A stretch of 64,000 nt of DNA from contig CM072894.1 of the NCBI GenBank assembly GCA_037013685.1, forward strand, positions 11,113,449 to 11,177,448, given 5' to 3'. The DNA is from Acridotheres tristis. Its lineage: Eukaryota; Chordata; Aves; Passeriformes; Sturnidae. Positions 1 to 10,299 of this stretch are shown piece by piece. The notes beneath the pieces were generated by a model. That model was not told the DNA's origin. It did not search any database and saw nothing but the letters and a program-made list of their open reading frames with translations. Numbering within the stretch: position 1 is the first letter of the stretch; each line of letters opens with the position of its first letter. The translations under genes were made by a program, and so were the position numbers.

Positions 1-1025
1 CAGCTAAAAGTTTCTAGTCTAAGACAATGTATGCATCTACTACTTCAGGTGAAAAAAGGCTGGATTTCAATTGTTAAGCACACAAAATGCCAAGAACTTG
101 GGCTTCTTCTGCATGTATGTATCAAAATGCCTCATTTCTGACAACTTTTTAAAAAGCCTGTAAAATCATGTGCTATATTGGTTCCAGGTACAGAAATGCA
201 ATGCTGTCCAGATGTGATTTCCTACCTTCTTCCACAGTGCTCACTGCTCACAGCATATCCATTGAAGCAGTTAAAATGCAATAAAATTATGGTGAAAGAG
301 AGCCTCAGCTCTAGCAAACAAAACAATCAGTGCAAGAAGAATCCAAGGGAATGAAACACATTCCCTCTGGGATTTATCATGAGAGAAATGTTATACTTGC
401 ATAAAGAATTGTAGAAGAAAATGGAAACAGAGGAAACAGGAAGAACATTCTTTTTCTGGGAATAATAGCATATTTATAGAAAGTTATAGTTGGCCGAGGA
501 TAATATTTCTGGATTGTTACCATGAATAAATTAAAGGGCAGCATAGCTTATCTTAGACCTCAAGAAAAGAAATTCTATTATTCTCTCATTAGCTTTGATG
601 ACAAAGAAGCATTCTAACCATTGTATGGCACTTTTCAGTGCAGAGCTGGTATCTGTGTCCCTGGAAAGCCAGGCCAGTGCAACTGTCACCTCAAGACTTA
701 CAGCCAATTCTCCTAGAGAGAACTGGCTGGCCCAGTGAGCTCCTAGATCTTAGAGACTTCGGAATAAGTTGAATTCACAGCTTCTCTTATAGTCACATCC
801 CAAGTATACTAGAGACAACCATCTTTACCATGACTACTCCAGGTACAGTTATCATTAAATATTTGTTTTTCTGGGGATAGTTAACACACTTCTAAGGTTA
901 TAATATGGCTCCAGAAACAATGTCTTTGAATTAAGCTGAATTTTATAAGCTTCTATTTCAATGCTCCTGAAACTGAGACAAGATGTTTCTTTCCTGTTGT
1001 ATTGCTCAAGTAACTTTTCACTCAC
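1..1025. other. MPP4 intron sequence at the left edge
   Basis: AT-rich sequence with no open frame resembling the next human MPP4 hinge exons or the guanylate-kinase domain. I see nothing else in it. The following MPP4 exon should lie beyond the left edge. Confidence 0.6.
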
Positions 1026-1090
1026 ACATTGATGACTTGAGACAGAGATGGGGCTGGAAAGGCTGAGACCACCAGAATTCTCGCTGCTTC
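1026..1090 (-). CDS. MPP4: MPP4 coding exon 10, start of the SH3-GK hinge
   Basis: Acceptor TTTGTAG, then a frame reading [20 protein letters not shown], nearly identical to the human segment after SH3. The donor is ambiguous between GTGAGT (exon end 1026) and GTGTGA (exon end 1028); the first fits consensus better. No further MPP4 exon was recognised between 1 and 1025. Confidence 0.88.
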
Positions 1091-4000
1091 CTACAAAGAA
1101 ATAAATTTATCACAGTCCACAAGTAGGTTATGCTCCAGTCAGATTAACTGCTTATATGTAAGATTGATCAATACTGAACTGAGAGAAGACAGCAAGAACT
1201 GAAACATTACCAATGTTTTAGCTCACTGAGAACTCCTAAAAGAAAACCAACGTTCTATCAGAACTATTCAAATTTCCAAATCAGCAACCCAGAAGTATTA
1301 GGAGCTTATAAAGAGGTACAAGAAGGCAAGCCATAATGTGGTACAGATTCCTGAAAGTAGAAGAGTGTGCTACTGGCAGGGGTAGTAGTACTACTGCCTC
1401 CATTACTACACAGAGCCTCTTGCTTGCAGCCTGAGTCACAACCCAGTTTGATTTCACCTTGCATTATACAGTCTGCAGGTAGGTTTATACTTATTACAAA
1501 GAGAAGTTTATCATCTGCTGTTGCATGGCCTTATGTTATCCTGGGGGTACCACAGGGCTAAAAAGGATCAGATGGAAAAGTTTGCTGCTGCAGTGTAAGA
1601 ACTTTGATCCTGAATGCATGTAGTGTAAAAATAATGGTCTATTTATATAGAAAATAATAGGCAAGAAATCCTTGCTCTTTCTTGAGTGTTTGGTTTTTTT
1701 TCTCCTTTCTTTTAATCTCATCTATTCAGTTTTGACCAAAGCTGAAGAGGTCACTCATGCATCACAAGACATCTTTAAAAAAAAAATATTATGCTTTTAG
1801 TATCCCACTCTTCTCCTTGCTTTTTTTTTTCCATCATAGATGATAGTCCATTAATAGTCAGGGCCCTCAATTTCCACATATCTCTCAGCTGCTACACTCT
1901 ACCAGATGTCTTAGCAGCCAGAAGGGAGACTGAACAAGTGCTGCAGATTTCCTAAATGGCAATTTGAGATTATACAGGTGCTTTCAAAAGCTTGTTCTCA
2001 CACAGGTGCTCTTAAGGGGAAAAGAACAAGAAGTCAAAGAACAGAAAGGGGAAAGATGTTTGTCAGATGTTACTCTGAATCACACTGCTACAAAACTTAT
2101 GAAAATTTTAAATAACAAAGTGTGAATAACTGGCTGATTTTTGAACCAGAAATCAGGAAAATTATGATTTCTTTACCTTTTAAGAAGATGATTTGAGGGT
2201 ATGAGTCCAGCACAGGCACTGAGATCTGAAACTTTCCTGGCCTGCCACCAGAGAGCATCATTCTGGTCCACAATCTGGAGTATTTCACCCCTCTTAAAAG
2301 GCAAACCTGCATCAGCACATGGTATGGCAGGATCTTGCAAGGGCCAGTAATCTGCCATTGCTCGCACATAAAGCTGGTAAAGCAAAAAATATACAAGAGT
2401 TAGCCAAGTTTAGAATGGATACAAGACGAGCTTTACAATCACATTGGTGCAACTTCAGTCTAATGAGGAAATCAAGTTTTAAAAACCAGATCAAGCCTTA
2501 AACCCTCTCTGTTCATTAAATGAGGCAAAAACCCATTTGTCTCATACATTATGAGAAGAACTGACCTTCAACCTGTAGATCACTCTGAAAGTGCCTTCAT
2601 TATTACACAGTTACATTTCTAATTACTGGTTTTATGCTCCAGCAAGAACATATTGATGTCAGCTGAAGGCAGCCATAAAGGCAAGGTAACACTTTAGGGA
2701 TTGCAATAAACTTCCAGGCAACACCATGCCTTTGTATCACACAATTAGGCACTACTGCTACCAGTCTGGAAAAAGAAAAAGAGTATTTCTTACTGTTGTT
2801 TGGTTGCTGACAGGCCGATCAGAAACTGGAATTAATTTGAACATAATTGTCCCCTGAGACAAGGCCTAAATGATTAGAAAAGAATTAAAATATGGTTGGT
2901 ATTCAACACAAGTAACCAAACATAGGCAAGACAAGCTTGACACAGCATGGCTTTGAGGATACTGCAATGTTTGTGTTACAGATAGAATTCAGGTAGACAG
3001 AGTCAGTGTGATAATACTGTATTTTTTCCAAAAGGAAACTAAAGGAAGAAACATCAAAGTTTTGCTAAATATTTTTAAATTTAAGGCAGCCTATGTTTCA
3101 TTGTAAGTATATGTAATTTCAGCATAGATTCATATCAAACTTTTCTACCGAAATCTTATTTAAATTACCTGAAGAGTGTGGTTAGATGGGTGATATAAAG
3201 GGGGAGGAACATAATTCAGTAATTAGGCATTCTAATAGTGTTTGTATTTCTTATATCTAGAAATGGCACAACCAAGACAATAGCACATGGACTTGGCATG
3301 ATTACACACAGAAATACCTCACTGGCTGGCACTTAACACTTTGCAGTCAAAAAGCCTAAAAATTGTGTGCAAAATGACAAAACAGGGACATCTCAAAAGA
3401 TTTCTTCATGAGAATTTTGACAACAATAATTACACTGCCCTTTTCTTCCAAGGTGAGGTGTGTAGATTATAAGCTCATTCACTCTGCTTTAGTGCATTTC
3501 ATAACATGGACTCTTATTAGAATAGCAGCTTTCCACTACTTTCTTGTGGAATATTAACTGAGTGGCATTTCTAGAAAAAATTATGAATCAGTGAAGTCTG
3601 AATAAATTAGTCCTTTTCCCAGAAGCTGCAGATGGAATGGTCACAGTTAAGTTAATTTCTGTCCAGAACAAAAGTTAGATTTAATTCTGGTTTCATATAT
3701 TCTGATTTCATGGGCAGTTGTGAACTTCATTCACAGTAAAGAAACAATCTGAATTTTCTGTTAAAAATTTCAGGCTTTCTCATATACAAGAATGTGTAAA
3801 AGAGTGAGCATATAAATAATCTTAAGGTACAAAGTAGAAAACATAATCAAAAAATATTAAATACCAGAATATTAATGACTTGCTCAGGCTCAAGTCCCTC
3901 AACAGGAACTCCATTTACTTCCACCAGTTTGTCTCCAGCATACAGCAACCCTACCATGAAGACAAATATGAAAACAGCAGCAGGAATTTTATCACAGCAT

Positions 4001-7000
4001 GATTAATCTTGTACAGGCAAGAAATACCACAGGTTTCTAAGTCAGCAGTAAAGTTTTCCTGTACCACGTATGGAGGAAGATATTTTGGATTTAGGCTGCA
4101 CTGCCCCTGGATGGGACTGCAGGCTGCTGTGGGTCACAAGGAGCTTGCATGCTTTCAGCTTTCTTTATGCTCCCCACTCCCCCAGTCTTTACAATCTACT
4201 GATGATTTGCCTTAAAATTAGCATAAGCATTTTAATATTGCTCCATTTCCCAAAGTAACTTATGAACCTATCCTATATTAATAGATCATGAGACTTGGAA
4301 TCAGATCCCTAAAAATTCAGGTGCAGTGAGAGGTCCTGGGACTCCTCTCTGTCCTTTAGAGTAAAGTCTTTACAATATTGTTTTATTTTCTATGTTCCTT
4401 TAATTCAATTAAAATATTAGTCAAACTAGGAACTTAATTGGCTATTTTCTGCAAGTTGGGATTTCTTCTCTGTACAAAGGCCAGAAAATACTAAAAGGAA
4501 TTATTTTACAATGATTACAGTTGAAGAATTTTACTTCTGATGTTTTACATTTTAGTTATATTACATTTCCCAAGGGACATGGAGCACATTCAATTCTAGG
4601 ATGACAAAGTAGTAATATTTCCAAGGAAACTCCTTGCAAGATTGCTTAGCTACTAGTGCTAAGCAAAATGTTTAATAGACTAGTGCCATAAAGTATTATT
4701 ACGTATTCCTTAAAGCCCATTATCTTCTAGAATCACCAACTATTAATGTTTACCATTTCTCCATTAGGAAATGTGCTGCATTTCATAGTACACTGCAATT
4801 TGGGATATCCAGGTACTGGTGCCAAGAACACATAATGAAAACTCGATTTATACCTCAACTCAGTCTAGAACAGCAAATTCATCTGAAAATTTATGAAGCC
4901 AGACTCAAAGTCACTGCAATGCATCACTGCTTACAGTGCTGTCCCTTGTGCACATCATCATTGTCTATAATAGAGGATTAATTGTAGAAGCTAAGGTATT
5001 GTCTTACTTCAAATATCTTATTTCAAGTTCAGTTTTATGTATCACTTTATTTCAAATTCCACATACCACTTCTGTCTGCCAGCCCACCATGGATCACACG
5101 GGCAACCGTTATGTCACCGGTTATCTCATGGCGTTTAATGGTGGCACCCTGGCAGGAAAGAACAAAGAAAAAACACATTGATCACTGAAGGACTCCAGTA
5201 AGTTTTCTTCCATATCACAAGTCTGATCCTCACACTGACACAAAGGCATTGAGGGTTTACCACAACATAGATATAGCAATAACCACAGAATCATGAAATA
5301 AGCTGAGGTGGAAGGGACCACAAGGATCACTGAGTTAGACTCCTGGCCCTGCACAGCAACATCCCCAAGACTCACACCATGTGCCTGAGAGCATTGTCCA
5401 AATGCTTCCTGAACTCTGGCAGTCTTGGTGTTGTGACCACTTCCATGGGGAGCCTGTTCCAGTGCCCAACCACCCTCTGGGTGAAGAACCTTTCCCTAAT
5501 ATCCAACCTAAACCTCCCCTGACACAACTTCAGGCCATTCTCTCTGGTCCTGTCACTGGTCACTACAGAGATCAGTGCCTGCCCCTCCTCTTCCCCTCAC
5601 AAGGAAGTTGTGACTGCAGTGAGGTTTCCTCCTCAGTCTCTTCTTCTCCAGACTGAACAAACCAAGTGACCTCAGCTGCTCCTCACATGGCTTCTCCTCA
5701 GGGTCCTTCACCAGCTTCATGGCCCTCCTTTGGACACTGTCTAATAGTTTAATGTGTTTCCTGTATCATGGAACCCAGAACTGCCCCCAGCACTCGAGGT
5801 AAGGCTGTCCCAGTGCGGAGCAGAGTGGGACAATCCCCTCCCTTGCCTGGCTGGCAATGCTGAGCCTGATTCCCCCCAGAACAGCGATGTCCCTCCTGGC
5901 TACCAGGGCACTGCTGACTCATATCCAACTTGCCATTGGCCTGGACCCTCAGGCCTGTTTCCATGGCACTGCTTCCCAGCACCTCATTCCCCAATCTGTC
6001 CAAGGTTGCCACATCCCAGGTGCAGAATCCAGCACTTTTCCTTGTGGAACTTCACATGGCTGGTGATTGCCCAGCCCTCTCCTTTGCTGGGGTCTCTCTG
6101 CGGGGCCTCCCTGCCCTCAAGGGAGTCAACAGCTACTCCCAGTTTTGTATCATCTACGAACTTGCTCAGTACCCTTTCCAGTCCTGTGTCTAGGTCATTT
6201 ATAAAGATGTTGAAGAGCACAGAGCCCAGGTTGAAGCCCTGCAGAATCTCACTAGTGACAAGTCCCCAGTGTGATGTATCGCCAGTCACCGCAACCCTTT
6301 CTGCCCAACCCATGAGCCACTTGCTCAACCATCCCATAATGTGTTTATCCAGCTGTGTGCTGGACACTTTGTCCAGAAGGATACTCTGAGAGACAGTATC
6401 AAAAGCTTTACTGAATTCCTAAAGGATTACATCAACTGGCTTCCTCTGATAACTAGCTGGGTTACTTTGTCATAAAAGGAAATCAGGTTTGATAAACAGG
6501 ACTTTCCCCTCATGAAGCCATGCTGGCTGTGACCAATTACTGCATTGTCCCTCAGGTGTTTTTCAATACCTCCCAGGATAGCCTTCTCCACACCTTTACC
6601 AGGCACTGAAGTGACACTGATAGGCCTGTAGTTTCCAGGGCCCTAATGTATTAGTACTAAGTCCTTCATCATCTTCAACTTCCATCAGACTATAATAACC
6701 TCATTGACTGACAGACATATTTTTAAACTACAATATTACAGCCATCTTTCCCTGAAACAGATTAGCTAAACTATACAATGTTTGCTGCTTATACGTAAAA
6801 GGTTTCCAAAGAACTTTCAAAGCCTCTTCTCCCTTCCTTTCTGTTTTGGCCATGGGAATACTTCTCAATCCAGCTGGGTTTTATCTCATACGATGAAAAT
6901 ACATCTGCCAAATGTTCAAACCCTGAGCAGACAAGGCACTGAACAACCCACTCTAGTTACACCTACACTGTGCAGAGCTATATGGTCTCCTCAGGTCCTT

Positions 7001-10000
7001 TCCAATCTCAACAATTCTTGAGATTCTGTAAAATCTGGACAAGAACGCACACAATCCCCATGACATTCCTGGGAAGAAACCAATATGTATCCAATGCATT
7101 ATCAATTCTTTCTAAGTTAAAATAATTTGACAGACACAGGGAAGGTCCCTCACCAGAGGCTGGTTGTTTTTCACTAAGCAGACAATCCTCATAGCTTCTT
7201 CATTTTCAGGTATGTTGTCTGGCAGTGGTGGAAGGGTTGGTTCAAAATCTTTCTGGGCCACAGTATCATGAGCAGATAGCAAGGCCTGTTACAAATGAAA
7301 ACAAGCAAACGAACCAACTCAAGCAAAGATTATACAATAGCAGAGCTTTTAACAGCGACTGGTCAGAAAACAGAAATCACTGAACGTGTTCCTTTGTGAA
7401 CACAGATCCCTTTTGACATTTTGATCCATATTGACATTCTCTTCTTTCCATCAGGAAAATCAAACCATTAAAGTTTTAAGAACAGTTCCTCTGTTTCTTG
7501 TGGAAAACTTACAAAAGGTGAAATATTTCTATTTGGAGCTCTTGGATTAAGAATGCAGGTTTTGCAATTTCAAGGAAAATTTGATTTATGTATCTGCATT
7601 AACTGCCCATAATTTAAAACTTTGTAAGAAACATCTTTCAAACACAGCCTTAAGTAAAATACAGCCCACTGCAGGTACTTTAGATACACAGTCCACATTT
7701 GATCTCATGATCAGATTAGTTCATCATCAGTCTCTTCTGGTTCCTTTACCAATTCTTGTGAACAGCCTGCCCATCCATTTCCATTCCCAGTGCAGAGAGC
7801 TCCATGAGCAAACTTTTTCTTTCCTTATGCAGGACTTGCCTTAAAGTGTGGAGAACGCAGTAGCCTCCTTAGCTCTTTGATCTCTCCTGACTGAGGGGCT
7901 TCACGCAGTAACTCTACCACCTGATAAATGCAAGAAAGCACAGAGATGGATTCTAGAGCACAATTTGTTTAGAAAGCTCTACACTGAATGTAAAGGAATA
8001 TAGTAGGGAGACAGTGTAAAGATCCCCCACGTTATAGGAGCCAGAGGATGGCCATATGCCATCTAGAACTGGACAATACGACCACAGCTGCACAACACTC
8101 AGCCAGGCTTAATTTAGTTCAGGCACAGTGCCATGTGCTCTAAATTAGTTTTTGCTCCCATCTCTAAACCAATTTCATCACTACTCTCAGTTTCTCTATT
8201 TCGTCATTAACTTTCCCATTAATTAAATGATTCAGAATTCAGCTATTAGAATTATAAAAATCTAAAAGCTTTTCCATATCCTCACTTCAGCCTGCTTGAT
8301 TATAGCCATAACTCTGAACCACAGAGTTATCCGGGAACAAAAATACATGCTCAGTGATTAAACAATTAACATTTGTTGTTCATTACACTGGACAGGATTT
8401 GCCTAGTCCAGCAACCACAGCTGTGCCCATTTCTCATGCCCCCCCACCACCACAGTAAGGGCTGTTGGGTAGTTTTACAAATGCTCAAGGAGAGTTTAAA
8501 GGTGATATACTGTACTTAGACCTGAGACACAGAATACCAGAACACTTAACTGCAGCAGAGTCCATTCATTTGGTGTGAGCAAGTAAAGCAATAAACTGTG
8601 AATACAGCCTCACCTCACGACTCAAAGCACGGGCCTGCAGCGTGACAGGAGTCGGTCTTTTTCCAAGATACTGTTGAAGGCATTCATAAATCTGTTGCAT
8701 GCCATGACAGACAAAACAAGGCAATGATGGCATTGACCAGTTCACATGATCATAGAGATACATACACGACAGGCAATAGACAACACTATATCTGGAAACT
8801 TCTCAGTCCAACTAGAGCCCCAGAGTCTGCACTCTATATTCTTAATGTCTAATGCATCTCAAATTGAGTCTTGAATTCAATGACCTTCCATATTATCAGA
8901 TAGCTAGCCAGTTATACTGTAGGTTTGAATTTTCCTAGAAAAGCTGTCTACACAGGTCAGTAGCCTGACAGTCTATTCTATTCTCTGATTTGTAGCTTGT
9001 TTCCTTCCTCTAGTTGAAGGCATAATTGCTGCATTTACAATGCCCTTATTGGCATTCTTATCCAGTAAAAGCTCTTCTTTAAAAAAAACCCCAAAGATTT
9101 TAAAATTTTTTCTTAAAAGAAAAGTAGAATTTGTACAGAACTTGTTTCAGAGATAAAATTCTTCCCAAGATAGGAACACCAGTCAAAAATCAGTTCTCTA
9201 ACAATACAAGATCTTCAATTACACATCAGATCAATGGGATGCAAAATAAAAAAATACAATGTCACAGGCCAAGAATGGGATGCATAGCCATACTGAAGTT
9301 TAAGAACAGGAAAGACAACTGAGCAACGATGTGTTCAGTCTCTGTCTCCGGCCTAAATACAGACAGGTAAAGTAGAAGAGTCTAAATGTCTAGGACATTA
9401 TGGAAGAGAATACTTTATTTTCCTTTAAAGCAAAAGTGGTTTTTCTACTGTGACTGCTGATGTTAGAACTGACATCAGGACTATCAGTACTTAGTGTAAA
9501 TAACCATTTATTGTTCTGATATGGCAAAATCAAGTAGCTATTCTCTAGAGATTGTTCTGTAGGTGACCTTCGCTTTCCCAGCTGTGTAGTACCTTACCTT
9601 TAGCAGTGCTTGCAGCCAGCGAGATCTGAGCAGGTCATAGAGCATGCCAACACCATTGACATCTCTCTTACAGAGCAAACTGAGCTCTTGCAGCACTAGA
9701 GTCAGAACATGAGATACACCTGAGCCCAAGAAACAGAAAAGCGCAACATACTTCAGTACAAACAGAAGACCAACCAAAGCCAAACAGTGACCCAGACCTC
9801 TGAAATGCACCTTTCCTCAATTTGCATTTCTAAGAAATGCACAGACATTTCCTGTCTGCCTTGCTTTTTTTCCTGCAATCAACTCTGTTGCATAAGGGCT
9901 ATTTTACCATGTTACTAGCCAGCAGGGTTAGGTCAATACTAGCAATTTGCAATTGACCTGTGAGAAAACCACACAGGCAATCTCACACATCAGGATTCAA

Positions 10001-10299
10001 GCTCATACCTCCTACCAAGAAGAGGCGAAACAACAAAAAACTCCTTAGCTTTATAAGCCAGAAACAAATGCCAGGTATTCTCCTCTGATGCTCTCTTAAG
10101 GTAACTGCATATCACCAATGAACATCAAGAATCATTCCTATTATTAAGTAGTAATACTTCAGACACATTCATCTCTCTCATGACTCAATGGAAGAAGAGT
10201 CAGAGATCAAGGAATAAAACTTTTTTCAAAGAGAAAGAAAACCGAAGAAAAGATGCAAAAGTTACCATTATCTTTACTGCTGACTGTTGGCACCTCCAT
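1026..10299 (-). CDS. MPP4: MPP4 (membrane palmitoylated protein 4), 5' ten coding exons, 3' part off the window
   Basis: MPP4 is a MAGUK scaffold of photoreceptor presynaptic membranes, known to bind Crumbs/PALS1-type partners. Ten exons on the minus strand join in frame to about 316 residues: start exon, L27 pair (about 13-125), PDZ (about 140-225, with a PLGATI carboxylate loop), SH3 (about 230-296, with ALWWQA) and the start of the hinge (REFWWS). The exons are 10266-10299, 9598-9719, 8614-8691, 7840-7920, 7154-7285, 5067-5148, 3865-3950, 2794-2865, 2177-2373 and 1026-1090. Human MPP4 is 637 residues, so the second half, including the guanylate-kinase domain, must lie to the left. Close matches to remembered human segments ([25 protein letters not shown]) separate it from MPP7, MPP3 and other relatives. 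The gene lies just downstream of ALS2 on the same strand, as in human. One intron has a GC donor. Confidence 0.94.
1091..2176. other. MPP4 intron 9
   Basis: Intron between the SH3 and hinge exons, with A- and T-runs near 1770 and 1820. The short open frames in it show no family resemblance. Confidence 0.75.
2177..2373 (-). CDS. MPP4: MPP4 coding exon 9, SH3 domain
   Basis: It holds the whole SH3 core: [10 protein letters not shown] (ALYDY-equivalent strand), the RT-loop segment, [19 protein letters not shown] and [11 protein letters not shown]. Donor AAAG/GTAAAG leaves phase 2. SH3 domains of MAGUKs pack against the guanylate-kinase domain and rarely bind proline ligands. Confidence 0.96.
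2794..2865 (-). CDS. MPP4: MPP4 coding exon 8, last PDZ strand
   Basis: A 24-codon exon reading [20 protein letters not shown] and ending NQTT. Acceptor TTTAG, donor ACA/GTAAGA, phase 0 on both sides. Confidence 0.92.
3865..3950 (-). CDS. MPP4: MPP4 coding exon 7, PDZ C-terminal part
   Basis: It encodes [19 protein letters not shown] and then EPEQVINIL, the PDZ helix and its typical GDKLVEVNG turn. Acceptor GGTAG, donor CTG/GTATTT. Confidence 0.94.
5067..5148 (-). CDS. MPP4: MPP4 coding exon 6, PDZ core
   Basis: It encodes [20 protein letters not shown] and GGLADRS, the central PDZ strands. Donor G/GTATGT, leaving phase 1. It lies about 140 bp from the 3' end of the CR1 insertion in the upstream intron. 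Confidence 0.94.
5280..6645 (-). mobile_element. CR1 LINE, 5'-truncated and decayed, in MPP4 intron 5
   Basis: Chicken-repeat-1 non-LTR retrotransposon in the same orientation as MPP4. The 3' tail is at 5280-5345 on the plus strand: the reverse complement of the typical AGGTGGAAGGGACCAC-type CR1 end, with an AGAATCATGA motif. Translated minus-strand pieces match CR1 ORF2: near 6000-6367 a reverse-transcriptase block with FVDDTKLG (FADD-type catalytic motif with V for A) and [11 protein letters not shown], and at 5372-5563 the C-terminal [11 protein letters not shown] and VVGHWNRLP. Stops and frame changes between these blocks make it dead. The 5' end at about 6645 is approximate. Long plus-strand frames across it are antisense shadows. 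Confidence 0.93.
6930..7032 (+). mobile_element. CR1 3'-end fragment, plus orientation
   Basis: The segment with TCCTTTCCAATCTCAACAAT followed by the near-duplicate octamers ATTCTTGA and ATTCTGTA matches the CR1 3' terminus in sense orientation. It is opposite to the larger CR1 that ends about 290 bp away, so it is a separate insertion. The 5' limit is unclear. Confidence 0.65.
7154..7285 (-). CDS. MPP4: MPP4 coding exon 5, end of L27 and start of PDZ
   Basis: A 44-codon exon, acceptor AACAG, donor CTG/GTGAGG. It encodes [16 protein letters not shown], a proline-rich linker ([10 protein letters not shown]) and the first PDZ strand [13 protein letters not shown]. Confidence 0.94.
7286..7839. 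other. MPP4 intron 4, GC-AG type
   Basis: A 554-bp intron on the minus strand starting GCAAGTCCTG and ending TTGTAACAG. No other feature was seen. Confidence 0.88.
7840..7920 (-). CDS. MPP4: MPP4 coding exon 4, second L27 domain, with GC donor
   Basis: A 27-codon exon, phase 0 on both sides. It encodes [20 protein letters not shown] and ends in SPHFK. The exon is followed by AAG/GCAAGT, so the intron begins with GC and not GT. No GT nearby keeps the frame into the next exon, which begins ALLSAHDT. Confidence 0.92.
8614..8691 (-). CDS. MPP4: MPP4 coding exon 3, L27 linker
   Basis: A 26-codon exon, phase 0 on both sides, donor GAG/GTGAGG. It encodes [13 protein letters not shown] and ends at LSRE, in line with the human YDCLQEF...LSYE segment. 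Confidence 0.92.
9598..9719 (-). CDS. MPP4: MPP4 coding exon 2, first L27 domain
   Basis: Acceptor GGGCTCAG, donor AAAG/GTAAGG, phase 1 in and phase 0 out. It encodes the helical L27 core [20 protein letters not shown] followed by LQALLK. L27 domains pair with L27 domains of partner scaffolds. Confidence 0.93.
10266..10299 (-). CDS. MPP4: MPP4 initiator exon, coding part
   Basis: The ATG at 10299-10297 opens a frame reading [12 protein letters not shown]. The last codon is split by the donor AATG/GTAACT, and phase 1 matches the next exon. The start context is good, with A at -3 and G at +4, and an in-frame TGA lies five codons upstream. The twelve residues align gap-free with human MPP4 from its second methionine, so this start corresponds to that one and not to the first human Met. 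The 5' limit of the untranslated part is not resolved. Confidence 0.75.

Noticed and set aside
5754..6389. 211-codon plus-strand open frame, the longest on the plus strand
   Set aside because: It is antisense to the CR1 reverse-transcriptase region; the minus strand carries the recognisable motifs.
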